Part shown: one piece after another, positions 10,822 through 19,384 of the stretch
How positions within the stretch are numbered: the first letter of the stretch is position 1
Layout of the letters: the number at the start of each line of letters is the position of its first letter
NCBI RefSeq assembly: GCF_004342175.1
Contig: NZ_SMAO01000009.1
Coordinates: 91,057 to 155,056, forward strand
Direction: 5' to 3'
DNA: 64,000 bases
From: Thiobaca trueperi
GTDB lineage: Bacteria; Pseudomonadota; Gammaproteobacteria; Chromatiales; Chromatiaceae
Notes under the pieces: model-generated
Database searches by the model: none
What the model saw: the letters and a program-made list of their open reading frames with translations, nothing else
What the model was told of the DNA's origin: nothing
Translations under genes and position numbers: made by a program

Positions 10822-12257
10822 CGCCACCCGAGCCGGCGCAGATTGCGCTCCACTTCATCCTGATCACTGTAAGGGGTCTTGTGCCCGTTGCGGTCGATAT
10901 AACGCTCGTGACCCTTGCCGGCGATCAGGGCCACCCAGGGTTCGTCCGTCGGACGTTCGGCCAGCCAGTCGAACAGACGCGCGATCGCCGCGTGACGCTC
11001 GACCACGACCTCATGCCCGGTCGGCGGCATCCCGGTCAGGATGTCGGCGATGATCTGCTCCGGCTCTTCGGTGCGCGGGTTGTCGGATGTCAGGATGACA
11101 TGATCCGAGTGGCGCGCGACGGCCGCGCCCATCAGCGGACGTTTGCCGCGATCACGGTCGCCGCCGCAGCCGAAGAGGGTGATGACGCGGGCGTCGGGAA
11201 ACCCCTGGCGGATGGCGGTCAGGATGGTCTCCAGCGCGTCCGGGGTGTGGGCAAAGTCGATGACGAGGGTGTGACGACCGACGACCTGACACTCGAAACG
11301 GCCATCGACCGGGCGCAGAGACCGCCAGTCCTCGCGCGCCCCCGGACCCAGCACGCCATTAGCTAGCGCCACGGCCAGCGCATAATTCTGACGGTTGTGG
11401 TCAAGCGCCAGAAAGGGCTTGGCGGCGAACGCCTCCGCGTCTAGGATCGCCGGCTCCAGTAACTGCACCGGCACCCGCTGCGACGCCTCTTCACGCAGGC
11501 GACTGACGACCGCCGGGCTGGTGCAATAGAGTGTGCCGCCGTCCTGGATCAGATCGAGAATGCGCGACTTGGCGGCGAAATAGGCGGCCTCGTCGTGGTG
11601 ATAGTCCAGATGATCCTGGGTGAAATTGGTCCAGCCGGCGTTCTGGAGCGGGATGCCGTGGGTCCGTCCCTGATCCAGGGCGTGACTGCTGATCTCCATC
11701 GCCACGATGTCGCATTGATCCTGCCAGACAGAGAGCAGCCGGCGCAGTTCGATCTGCGGCGGCGAGGTGAAACCCGTTTCCAGCAGCGGCTGGCCGTCGA
11801 GAAAAACGCCAAGTGTGCCGATGGAGAGCACCCGCCGTCCCTGAGCCGACAGCATGGATTCCAGATATTTGACGGTCGTGGTCTTGCCATTGGTGCCGGT
11901 GACGCCGATGAATGTCAGCCCACTGGTCTTGAGCGGATAGACCAGATCGCAGAAGCGTCCGACCACGGATGCCCAGTCGCCCGGACGGGTGACATGGATG
12001 CCCCTGCCTGCCAGTTGGTCGAAGCAGTTCAGCGGGCGGTTGGTGACCAGCACCGCAAAGGCGCTGTCGGCGAAATAACGTCGATAAATCTCAGCGTCGC
12101 TCAGGTCATCGTCGAAACGCTGGAAGAAGAGGATCGAACCGGCATCGCAGTCGCCAGTGCGCCACTGGATGTTGGTCAGCTCTGGCGTGACGTCTGGCGC
12201 TTGCGACCAGACGAAATCGAGGGTTGCGAGCAGTTGGGACAGCGGGTTGGTGGACAT
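10818..12257 (-). CDS. MurE-like Mur ligase
   Basis: ATP-dependent amide ligase of the Mur family, 479 residues, most similar to UDP-MurNAc-L-Ala-D-Glu:diaminopimelate ligase. Visible: P-loop GVTGTNGKTTT, the central EISSHALDQGR segment, GCGGDRDRGKRPLMG, and the diaminopimelate-type DNPRTEEP motif near the C-terminus, plus AGKGHERY. It is not in a division/cell-wall cluster; it is flanked by a secreted protein (1 base upstream) and a DAACS symporter (4-base overlap). The N-terminal domain is atypical, so this may be a second, specialised MurE paralogue. The ATG at 12257 was chosen because the upstream stop ends one base before it. Confidence 0.82.
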   Translation of the reverse strand: MSTNPLSQLLATLDFVWSQAPDVTPELTNIQWRTGDCDAGSILFFQRFDDDLSDAEIYRRYFADSAFAVLVTNRPLNCFDQLAGRGIHVTRPGDWASVVGRFCDLVYPLKTSGLTFIGVTGTNGKTTTVKYLESMLSAQGRRVLSIGTLGVFLDGQPLLETGFTSPPQIELRRLLSVWQDQCDIVAMEISSHALDQGRTHGIPLQNAGWTNFTQDHLDYHHDEAAYFAAKSRILDLIQDGGTLYCTSPAVVSRLREEASQRVPVQLLEPAILDAEAFAAKPFLALDHNRQNYALAVALANGVLGPGAREDWRSLRPVDGRFECQVVGRHTLVIDFAHTPDALETILTAIRQGFPDARVITLFGCGGDRDRGKRPLMGAAVARHSDHVILTSDNPRTEEPEQIIADILTGMPPTGHEVVVERHAAIARLFDWLAERPTDEPWVALIAGKGHERYIDRNGHKTPYSDQDEVERNLRRLGWR

Positions 12258-12258
12258 G

Positions 12259-12600
12259 TCACAGGCTCGCATATTCCAGGATTTCCTGTCCCATCAACAC
12301 GCAATCCTGATCCAGTTGGTAGTAGATCAGGTGCATGCGGTACTTTCCCTTGTGGATCATTCCCCAAACCTCCAGCACCTGGAAGCTTTGCGCTTTGTTG
12401 GCTGGATTGCGAAGTGGCGCTTGCGCGACGACCTTCGGATCGATGACGATCCGCTCATCTTCGCCGAAATGGAATTCGAGCAGACGCTTCGCCTGTTCGA
12501 GCGCGTCCCTGGCGCAGAGCGGTGATTCGGCATGGGCGATGCCAAGACTGGAAAGTCCAAGGATAAGCGCCAGCAGCGCCGAGACGGGATACCTGGTCAT
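12259..12600 (-). CDS. Small secreted protein of unknown function
   Basis: 113-residue protein with a clear Sec signal peptide (MTRYPVSALLALILGLSSLG, then AHA-E as a likely cleavage site). The mature part is short and has two cysteines (LCARDALEQAKRLL and DQDCVLMGQEIL) that could form a disulfide. No family recognised. It is the first gene of a tight operon with the MurE-like ligase and the DAACS symporter. A longer frame extends upstream to 12654, but the signal peptide places the start at 12600. Confidence 0.7.
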   Translation of the reverse strand: MTRYPVSALLALILGLSSLGIAHAESPLCARDALEQAKRLLEFHFGEDERIVIDPKVVAQAPLRNPANKAQSFQVLEVWGMIHKGKYRMHLIYYQLDQDCVLMGQEILEYASL

Positions 12601-12757
12601 GAGGATGATCCTGGATGATGTCACACAAGCCGGTCCGGCAGGACGGGCAGTCAAATCGCGGTCAGAACGGCTGACAGAGCCATGCCACTGGCGTCGTGAC
12701 TGACCCGTGGCTAAAAATCGACCCCCAATCCACGCACAACCGGCGAGGTGTCAGTCC

Positions 12758-13177
12758 ATGTGTTACGCAACCCCTCAGGACGCTGAGGACGCTTATTATG
12801 ACGCGCTTGAAGCCGGCGATGCATCGGCCATGATCGCGGTTTGGGAATCGTCGGATGAGATCGTCTGTCTGTTGCCGATGACCCCGCTGGCGCTCGGGCC
12901 GGCGGTTGCGCGTCTGTGGCAAAGCATCCTGCAACCGGGCGCCGGGTTCGAGATGCAGGTGCGCCATCTGCGCTGGATCGAGTGCGGTGATCTGGCGATC
13001 CATCTGGTCGAGGAATGCCCCGCCAGCGAGCCCGGCGGTCAGACGCCGCCGGCCATTCATGCCACCAACATCTTTCGTCGCGGACCCGATGGCTGGCGGC
13101 TGATGCTGCATCAGAACTCGCCGACTCCGTCACCCGCGCCGGGCGTGCCGTCACGTGCTCGCAGCCTGATGGCCTAG
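12758..13177 (+). CDS. SnoaL/NTF2-like domain protein
   Basis: 139-residue protein resembling the small NTF2-like (SnoaL/DUF4440) fold: an N-terminal helix DAEDAYYDALEAGDASAMIAVW, a central strand pattern, and a C-terminal ATNIFRRGPDGWRLMLHQNS strand pair. Members of this fold bind small ligands or act as simple enzymes; function here is unknown. The ATG at 12758 follows GAGGTG by 7 bases and is better than a GTG at 12707. Its 3' end overlaps the convergent dsbD stop by 4 bases. Confidence 0.75.
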   Translation: MCYATPQDAEDAYYDALEAGDASAMIAVWESSDEIVCLLPMTPLALGPAVARLWQSILQPGAGFEMQVRHLRWIECGDLAIHLVEECPASEPGGQTPPAIHATNIFRRGPDGWRLMLHQNSPTPSPAPGVPSRARSLMA

Positions 13178-15504
13178 CGCGCCGACCATGCGGTCGATGC
13201 GATGCGGCGCAGATGCCCGGCAAACGAATCCGCCGACGTAAAGCCGACCAGTCGCGCGCCCTTGAGTTCTTCTCCAGTCGGCGCGAAGAAGAGCAGGGCA
13301 GGGGGGCCGGGGATGCCGAAACGGCCCTGCATCAGCGCCTGATCCGCGTCATCGTTGGCGGTCACGTCGGCCTGTAGCCGCACGAAGCGGCGCATTTCGG
13401 CGATCACGGATGGATCGCTGAAGGTGTAACGCTCCATTTCCTTGCAGGACACACACCAGTCGGCATAGAAATCGAGCATCGCGGGCTGACCCGCCGCGCG
13501 GGCGACGCTCAATGCCCGATCCAGATCCGCGACGGTTTTGACACGCTGGAAGCTGGCGTGCTCGACCGGGCCGCCGAACGCCAGCCCGCGCAGCGGTTGC
13601 AGCGTGTCCTTGCCCCCGGCGGCGGCGCCGAGCAGCATGAGCGCGCCATAGATCAGCAGGACGAAGCCTACCCCTTTCCACAGCTTGCTCCAGCCGCTGC
13701 TGTCCGTCGGCAGATGGCTGAGTGCGCCCATGTAGACCGCCGAGCAGATCAGCAGCAGACCCCACAGCAGCATGGCGACCGCCGCCGGCAGGATGCGTTC
13801 GAGCAGCAGGATGGCGACCCCGAGCAGGGCCACGCCGAAGACTGCCTTGATCGTATCCATCCAGACCCCGGCGCGTGGCAGCAGCCTGCCAGCCGAGGCG
13901 CCGATCACGAGCAGCGGGGCGCCCATGCCGAGACTGAGCGCAAAGAGCGCCACCCCGCCGAGCGCCGCATCGCCGGTCTGACTGATATAGATGAGCGCCC
14001 CGAACAGCGGCGGGGCGACGCAGGGACCGACGATCAGCGCCGACAGCAGACCCATGATGGCGACCCCGAGCAGGGTGCCGCCCTGTTGCCGGTTGCTGAG
14101 CGCCGCCAGTCGGGATTGCAGACTCGACGGCAGTTGCAGGTCATAGAAGCCGAACATCGACAGCGCCAGCAGCACGAAGATCAGGGCAAAGGCGCTGAGG
14201 ATCCAGGGATCCTGAAAGACCGCCTGGAGATTGGCACCGAACAGCCCGGCCAGCACGCCGACGACCGTATAGGTGAGCGCCATCGCCAGGACATAGACCA
14301 GTGACAGCGTGAACGCCTTGCGGGTCGTCATGGTCGCGCCATGACCGGCGATGATGCCGGACAGAATCGGGATCATGGGGAAGACGCAGGGCGTAAAGGC
14401 CAGCAGCAGACCCATGCCGAAAAAGACCGCGACGATGAGCCAGAGACTGCCGCCAGCGAGGACGGCGGCGATCTGATCCTGTTCGGAGACGGGCGGCTCG
14501 GTGATGGCTGGCAGCGGGGCGGGGGGCTCAGTAGTCAGGGTTCCGGCAGATGCTGGCGTGATGAGCGCCGATGAATCCGGCAGGTTCAGTGTCACCCGTT
14601 GGGTCTGGGGCGGATAGCAGACGCCGATCTCGGCGCAGCCCTGATACTTGACGATCAGGTTGGCGGTTACAGGCGCGGACGATGAACGCCGGAGGGGCAG
14701 GGTCAGATCAATCCGGTCATGATAGATCTCGACCTCGCCGATCTGTCCGTCCGGCAGCACCGAATCCGGCTTGACGATTCCCGCCGGCCAGAGGATGTCA
14801 CCGAGCGTGATCCCATCGGCATCTTCCAGCGTGACCGCGATCAGCTCGCGATAGAGATAGGTTCCAGGGGCGATCTCCCAGGTCAACTGGATCTGCTCGG
14901 GGCTCGCGACCTCGGCCTGGAAGCGAAAGGCTGCTTCGACTGGCGGCAGGTCATCCGTCCCACCCAGACCGAGCGATTGCGCGAAACGGGTCGCTGACAG
15001 CGGGGCGGGCAGATCGGCGGCGGCTGGCTTGGCTGGCGTCGGTGCGGCAAACGCTTTGGGCAGCTTCACCTTGAGTGTCTGGCGTTGCGGCGGATAGCAG
15101 AGCCCGGCGTCTGCACAGCCCTGAGCGGTGACATCCAGCATCAGGGTGCGATCTGATCCCGGCTCACGGGTGAGCGGCAGACGGATCTCGGCGGCGTGAT
15201 GATAAACGGCCATCTCGCCGAAGAATTGATCCTGCTTGATCTCGGGTTCGGGCAGGTCGGGGGTGCCGATGGTGATTCCAGCGGTTTCGGTCGCGAAGCG
15301 GAGCTTGTCCCGATAGAGATAATAACCATCGGCGATCTTCCAACTGACCCGCACCGCCTCCGGTCCATCCGCCTTCGCCGTGACCCGGAAGGCTTGTTCC
15401 GGCTGGAGAAAATCGTTCTGCGCCTGAGCGGGCAGAATGAAACAGACCGCCAGCAGGATCGGCAGCAGGCGCAGCGTGCGCGTCCAGTCCAGGCGAAAGG
15501 GCAT
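13174..15504 (-). CDS. dsbD: Thiol:disulfide interchange protein DsbD with doubled N-terminal domain
   Basis: Inner-membrane reductase that carries electrons from cytoplasmic thioredoxin to periplasmic thiol proteins. 776 residues, against 565 in E. coli. After a signal peptide there appear to be two tandem DsbD-alpha domains, each with YLYR and a C-x-x-x-x-CYPPQ disulfide pair (GCADAGLCYPPQ and GCAEIGVCYPPQ). The membrane beta domain follows with its two redox cysteines in FTPCVFPMIP and VGPCVAPPLFGALIY, and the C-terminal thioredoxin-like gamma domain has ADWCVSCKEME. The start at 15504 is the first ATG clear of cutA; 15534 would overlap cutA by 22 bases. Likely cotranscribed with cutA. Confidence 0.93.
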   Translation of the reverse strand: MPFRLDWTRTLRLLPILLAVCFILPAQAQNDFLQPEQAFRVTAKADGPEAVRVSWKIADGYYLYRDKLRFATETAGITIGTPDLPEPEIKQDQFFGEMAVYHHAAEIRLPLTREPGSDRTLMLDVTAQGCADAGLCYPPQRQTLKVKLPKAFAAPTPAKPAAADLPAPLSATRFAQSLGLGGTDDLPPVEAAFRFQAEVASPEQIQLTWEIAPGTYLYRELIAVTLEDADGITLGDILWPAGIVKPDSVLPDGQIGEVEIYHDRIDLTLPLRRSSSAPVTANLIVKYQGCAEIGVCYPPQTQRVTLNLPDSSALITPASAGTLTTEPPAPLPAITEPPVSEQDQIAAVLAGGSLWLIVAVFFGMGLLLAFTPCVFPMIPILSGIIAGHGATMTTRKAFTLSLVYVLAMALTYTVVGVLAGLFGANLQAVFQDPWILSAFALIFVLLALSMFGFYDLQLPSSLQSRLAALSNRQQGGTLLGVAIMGLLSALIVGPCVAPPLFGALIYISQTGDAALGGVALFALSLGMGAPLLVIGASAGRLLPRAGVWMDTIKAVFGVALLGVAILLLERILPAAVAMLLWGLLLICSAVYMGALSHLPTDSSGWSKLWKGVGFVLLIYGALMLLGAAAGGKDTLQPLRGLAFGGPVEHASFQRVKTVADLDRALSVARAAGQPAMLDFYADWCVSCKEMERYTFSDPSVIAEMRRFVRLQADVTANDDADQALMQGRFGIPGPPALLFFAPTGEELKGARLVGFTSADSFAGHLRRIASTAWSAR

Positions 15505-15512
15505 CCGGGCAA

Positions 15513-15848
15513 TCAGTCCTGCGGTTGGGTACATGTGGTGATCCAGTTCAGATAATCGGGCAGACCTGCGACAATCGGGACCGCAATGAGTTCGGGCACT
15601 TGATAGGGGTGCATCTGACCCACCCGCCCGGCGAGCGCCTCGACCCGCTCCTGAGTGGTCTTGATCAGCAGCAGAATTTCGGGCTCGCGCTGCACCTCGC
15701 CCTGCCAGCGGTAGATCGAAGTCATGTCCGGCAGCAGACTGACACAGGCAGCCAGTTGCTCATTCACCAGCGTCTCGGCCACGCGGAGCGCCGTGTCACG
15801 GTCGGGACAGGTGCAGAACAGCAGGCGGTAATCGGCATTCATCGTCAA
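15513..15848 (-). CDS. cutA: Divalent-cation tolerance protein CutA
   Basis: Small trimeric cytoplasmic protein linked to copper and divalent-cation tolerance. 111 residues, normal length, with family motifs LLFCTCPDRDTA, LVNEQLAACVS, the IYRWQGEV segment and HPYQVPELIAVPI. It lies just upstream of dsbD on the same strand, a pairing seen in many proteobacteria. An ATG two codons in is an equally possible start. Its 5' side opens into a repeat-filled intergenic region. Confidence 0.96.
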   Translation of the reverse strand: MTMNADYRLLFCTCPDRDTALRVAETLVNEQLAACVSLLPDMTSIYRWQGEVQREPEILLLIKTTQERVEALAGRVGQMHPYQVPELIAVPIVAGLPDYLNWITTCTQPQD

Positions 15849-15894
15849 TGGATTTCCTTCGGAGTCGGTTCCAGGAATGTTGGGGCGACATCAT

Positions 15895-15987
15895 CGTAGG
15901 AGCCCGCTTGCGGGCGACTGGTCTCAGAAGCTGACTTTGTTTCCAGCAATCCGCTCAGTCACCGTCGTCCGCAAGCGGGCTCCTACG
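15895..15987. repeat. Inverted repeat of the GTAGGAGCCCGCTTGCGG family
   Basis: A 19-bp perfect inverted pair: CGTAGGAGCCCGCTTGCGG at 15895-15913 and its complement at 15969-15987. A further partial copy (CAAGCGGGCTCCTAC) lies near 16360-16374. This motif is a widespread intergenic palindrome in GC-rich gammaproteobacteria. It lies upstream of cutA. Confidence 0.8.
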
Positions 15988-16001
15988 AGGTGACGAGTGG
16001 A

Positions 16002-16240
16002 TTGCATCTGGTGACGAAGCTCCTGCTTCGTCACCCGCGAGACGAAGCTCTGCTTCGCGAATCCGATGGCCAGCGCCCGGATCAAGCCAGCGCGAGGGCC
16101 GGAAGCGATCGCCGAGGTCACGAAGCTGGGGCTTGCATCTGGTGATGAAGCTCCTGCTTCGTCACCCGCGAGACGAAGCTCCGCTTCGCGAATCCGATGG
16201 CCAGCGCCCGGATCAAGCCAGCGCGAGGGCCGGAAGCGAT
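16002..16240. repeat. Two direct copies of a 108-bp unit containing hairpins
   Basis: Bases 16002-16109 recur at 16133-16240, offset 131, with only a few differences. Each unit contains short palindromes such as GACGAAGCTCCTGCTTCGTC and AGACGAAGCT...GCTTCG, and a third partial GAAGCTGGAGCTTC hairpin follows near 16278. The 637-base gap between cutA and fxsA (15849-16485) holds only these repeats and the inverted repeat before them; no gene is supported there. Confidence 0.85.
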
Positions 16241-16485
16241 GGGCGTCTTGAAGCAGAGCTTCATCGCCGAGGTCACGAAGCTGGAGCTTCGTGACCAGGA
16301 GGAAACCGGTCAAGATGACTGACTGCGGGATCCCGGTCGCCCGCCCGCCAGTCGCCCTCAAGCGGGCTCCTACTTTGGACTTTGCCAGGCCGAATCGGTA
16401 AGGTTTCAGCCTGTGAAGTCTGGTTCCACAGACTCTTTCCGCTTCCATCATCAGGCTTGCGTTCACGCCAGGAGAGACAATCATC

Positions 16486-16923
16486 GTGCTGCCTATTCTA
16501 CTGCTTCTCATCGGCCTGCCTCTGGTCGAGATTTATCTGCTGATTGAGGTCGGTTCCAAAATCGGTGCACTGCCGACCGTTGTGCTGGCGATTCTGACCG
16601 CCGTGCTGGGTGCCGGGCTGGTGCGTCATCAGGGGTTCGGGGTACTCCGACGCATTCGCGACATGAACGAACGCGACGAATCACCAGCGCTGGAAGTGCT
16701 GGATGGTGCGCTGCTGCTCATCGCCGGCTTTTTTCTGCTGCTGCCCGGTTTTCTAACCGACACGGTCGGTTTTTTACTGTTGATTCCGCCGTTGCGCCAT
16801 TGGACGATCAAGCGCTATCTGAGCAGTCGACATGTCCGCGTGATGTCCGTGTCGGGCTATGCACGCAGCCATGATCGCCGCGCATCGCGCACCATTGAGG
16901 GCGACTACCGCCGGGACGATTGA
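16486..16923 (+). CDS. fxsA: FxsA family membrane protein
   Basis: 145-residue inner-membrane protein of the FxsA family; E. coli FxsA (suppressor of F-plasmid exclusion of phage T7) interacts with the phage exclusion protein PifA. Three or four hydrophobic segments are visible, with the typical order LLLIGLPLVEIYLLIEVG, LTAVLGAGLVRHQG and the FFLLLPGFLTDTVGFLLLIP motif. The start is GTG at 16486, preceded by a good AGGAGAG site. The C-terminus is Arg-rich and cytoplasmic. Biochemical role unknown. Confidence 0.93.
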   Translation: MLPILLLLIGLPLVEIYLLIEVGSKIGALPTVVLAILTAVLGAGLVRHQGFGVLRRIRDMNERDESPALEVLDGALLLIAGFFLLLPGFLTDTVGFLLLIPPLRHWTIKRYLSSRHVRVMSVSGYARSHDRRASRTIEGDYRRDD

Positions 16924-17079
16924 CGCGAACCGTCGTCCATCAGCAGGGCCGGGCGCAGATCCGGTCGCGTCTGTTTTCCCCGGCCTGAGCGGGCATGTTG
17001 CCCGTCTGAATCGGCATGTCGTTGAGATCTGCAATGTCGTGGCAATATTGCCGTCACATGCATGAGATCAGAGGTTCCG

Positions 17080-18384
17080 ATGAAGACGACCGCCTGTGAG
17101 CGCGAAACTGCGCGCATCGCCTCGATTGCTCAGATCCTGTATACCGCCTGCAAACCGCTGCGGATTCTACGGACCATCGCCTGGGGGCCGGAGGTGAAGG
17201 AACGCTTTCTCGCCAGTGGCGGGCGCGAGCTGCCGCAGGTGACCTATACACCATTCGACCCGACCGCCAGCATTGAGGCCATCCGCGAGGCGCGTCGCCA
17301 GATCGTGCCAGTGACGACCATCGATCTCTGGCTGGAGCGTCAGGCGCAGTCCATCGAACTCGGGGCGCGGATGCTGGCGGCGGTGGGCACGCCGGGCTTC
17401 TTCGAGTACGGGCGTCAGGTCTATGGCGAGCCGACCGCGCCGCTGCGCTATGTCCCCATCACCCCGCTCGATCTGGCGCAGACGGTGCTCGACACCATCA
17501 CTCAGCTTGCACATATCGATGTCCACACCGCCCCGCCGGCTTATCACAGCGCCGAACAGGTGGCGGAAGACATCGGGCACGCGGTGCGCGAGCATTTCGG
17601 CGAACAGGCTCCGGCCATTGAACTGGTTGATCGGCTGTCGGCGAATGCGCTGGCGACCTCGCGGGCGATCCGCATCCGGAGCGGTGCCCGTTTCACCGAC
17701 CGCGATTTCACCCAACTGCTGCATCACGAGGCCTATATCCACGTCGCCACCTCGCTCAACGGTCGCGACCAGACCGAGCTGCCGATCCTCGCGGCGGGTC
17801 ATCCTGGCACCACGCGCACTCAGGAAGGGCTGGCGGTCTTTGCCGAGGTCATCAGCGGCTCGATTGAACTTGACCGGCTGCGGCGGCTGGCGGATCGGGT
17901 GCAGGCGATCCAGATGGCGATTGAGGGCGCGGATTTTTTGCAGGTCCACGCCTATTTCATGGAGCGCACCGACGACCCGGATCAATCCTTCGAGAACGCC
18001 CGGCGCGTCTTTCGCGGTGGCGTCATCACCGGCGGTGCACCCTTCACCAAGGATCTGGTCTATCTGCTGGGACTGCTTCAGGTCAATAATTTCATCCGCG
18101 CCAGCTTTGCCGCCGGGCGCGCCGACTGTCTCAGCCTGCTGTTCTGCGGCAAGCTCGATATCTTCGACATCCCGGCACTCTGCGAACTCTATGCGCTGGG
18201 CCTGTGCCGTCCGCCGCGCTTTCTCCCACCCTGGATCAGCGATCCGCGCTACCTGCTCGCCATCCTCACCTTCTCGCTCTTCGCCAACCGCGTGAGTCTG
18301 GAGCCGATTGTCGAGGTCGTGCGCAAGCTGCTGGACAGCGCGCCGGTGGTGCGGATGCCGGGGGTGGTGGGTGAAGCCGGGTGA
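17080..18384 (+). CDS. QEGLA-motif protein (DUF1704, flavohemoglobin-expression-modulating family)
   Basis: 434-residue protein of the family named for its QEGLAVFAE motif (here near residues 248-256), with an upstream HHEAYIHVATSLNG segment; the histidines and glutamate look like a zinc-peptidase-type centre. Family members were annotated as modulators of flavohemoglobin expression, but the biochemistry is not settled. The ATG at 17080 follows AGAGG by five bases and is preferred over 17062. It stands alone on the plus strand, followed by an AT-rich stretch. Confidence 0.88.
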   Translation: MKTTACERETARIASIAQILYTACKPLRILRTIAWGPEVKERFLASGGRELPQVTYTPFDPTASIEAIREARRQIVPVTTIDLWLERQAQSIELGARMLAAVGTPGFFEYGRQVYGEPTAPLRYVPITPLDLAQTVLDTITQLAHIDVHTAPPAYHSAEQVAEDIGHAVREHFGEQAPAIELVDRLSANALATSRAIRIRSGARFTDRDFTQLLHHEAYIHVATSLNGRDQTELPILAAGHPGTTRTQEGLAVFAEVISGSIELDRLRRLADRVQAIQMAIEGADFLQVHAYFMERTDDPDQSFENARRVFRGGVITGGAPFTKDLVYLLGLLQVNNFIRASFAAGRADCLSLLFCGKLDIFDIPALCELYALGLCRPPRFLPPWISDPRYLLAILTFSLFANRVSLEPIVEVVRKLLDSAPVVRMPGVVGEAG

Positions 18385-18557
18385 GTGTCACAGCGACTGT
18401 CACAAAAAGGTGACTTGATGTGATTGATTGCTTAGATCCTGCAAACATTGGATGCGGATGAGTCAACACCAAGTTTTTGTGTATTTTTAATGTGACAAAA
18501 TGATCTGTATGTCTTTTTGCTAAAAAATAAACGATTGATTTTAAATAAATTATTTTT

Positions 18558-18571
18558 GGTTTGTTTTTTGC
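18558..18571 (+). promoter_or_regulatory. Candidate sigma-54 (RpoN) promoter core
   Basis: The sequence TTGG-(10 bases from the first T after GG)-GCA matches the GG-N10-GC core of -24/-12 promoters, about 95 bases before the PEP-CTERM-type gene. The T-tract between makes a chance match possible in this AT-rich stretch. RpoN control, with the PrsK/PrsR system, is described for PEP-CTERM genes in other bacteria, which makes the match worth noting. The rest of 18385-18666 holds no gene. Confidence 0.45.
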
Positions 18572-18666
18572 ATTAAAATTTCCAGTTGTCGGGGCGCGGG
18601 TTCGGCAGCAAAACTTAACGTCTGATAATCGATGGCTGCTTTCATTCTCAACCAGAGGTACGACTT

Positions 18667-19248
18667 ATGAACAAGATTTTCTCTTCTTTGATAGGCGGCT
18701 TGGCTTTGCTTGCCGTTTCATTTGGGGCGAACGCTGCGACGATTAACGGCCAAGTTCAAATTACCGGAGGCATGCAGACAATTGGAACATATCCGAGTGC
18801 AACGGGGGTCAATTTTCTATATGGCGAAGTTGGAAGCTGGCTTCCCAGTAATGCCACAGGTGATCTCAGCGTGATGCTTGGAGCAACGACCGCGAATGGC
18901 CAGCTTCAAATGCCAAGTTTTTCATTCGCCGATCCATCTGGAACAACAATATGGTCATTTGTTAAAGGTGGGGATAACTTTACGTTTAAGACCGATACTA
19001 TTGACAGCAAACAGGAGAATGGATATCTCTCTGTTACAGCATACGGCTTTTTGTCATCCACTAACTCTAACTATGATACGACCAATGCCATCTTCCAATT
19101 TTCAACCCAATTGGGAAAAAATGAGGTCACGGCAACATTTTCTAGTGGAACCGCCGTTGTTCCTCTCCCCGCTGCCGCCTGGCTCTTCGGCTCGGCGCTC
19201 CTTGGTCTAGTCGGTATCGCCCGGCGCCGCCAGTCGTCCCCGGTTTGA
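18667..19248 (+). CDS. VPLPA-CTERM (PEP-CTERM class) surface protein
   Basis: 193-residue exported protein with a Sec signal peptide (MNKIFSSLIGGLALLAVSFG, then ANA) and a C-terminal exosortase sorting signal: VPLPAAAWLFGSALLGLVG followed by IARRR. Such proteins are cleaved and processed by exosortase and are linked to exopolysaccharide and floc or biofilm formation. The mature domain is Thr/Ser/Asn-rich and not recognised. Codon use is AT-richer than the neighbours. A strong AGAGG site precedes the ATG. No exosortase gene is in the window, so it acts from a distance. Confidence 0.88.
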   Translation: MNKIFSSLIGGLALLAVSFGANAATINGQVQITGGMQTIGTYPSATGVNFLYGEVGSWLPSNATGDLSVMLGATTANGQLQMPSFSFADPSGTTIWSFVKGGDNFTFKTDTIDSKQENGYLSVTAYGFLSSTNSNYDTTNAIFQFSTQLGKNEVTATFSSGTAVVPLPAAAWLFGSALLGLVGIARRRQSSPV

Positions 19249-19333
19249 GTCCGGTAGCTGATTCTGCGGCGACACAAGCCGCAGCAGCGGTGTCCACTGC
19301 GAGTCAGTCTAAAGTTTCCCGCCGCTTATCTCC

Positions 19334-19360
19334 AAGCCCCGTCTCTGGCGGGGCTTTTTT
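19334..19360 (+). terminator. Rho-independent terminator after the PEP-CTERM-type gene
   Basis: Stem AAGCCCC / GGGGCTT around a GTCTCTGGC loop, followed by a run of six T. It ends the plus-strand gene before the convergent menD. Confidence 0.85.
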
Positions 19361-19384
19361 ATGACATCGTCGATCCACGCACGC

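Noticed and set aside
16002..16240. Possible CRISPR or phage attachment site
   Set aside because: Only two copies with near-identical units and no unique spacers; no integrase nearby.
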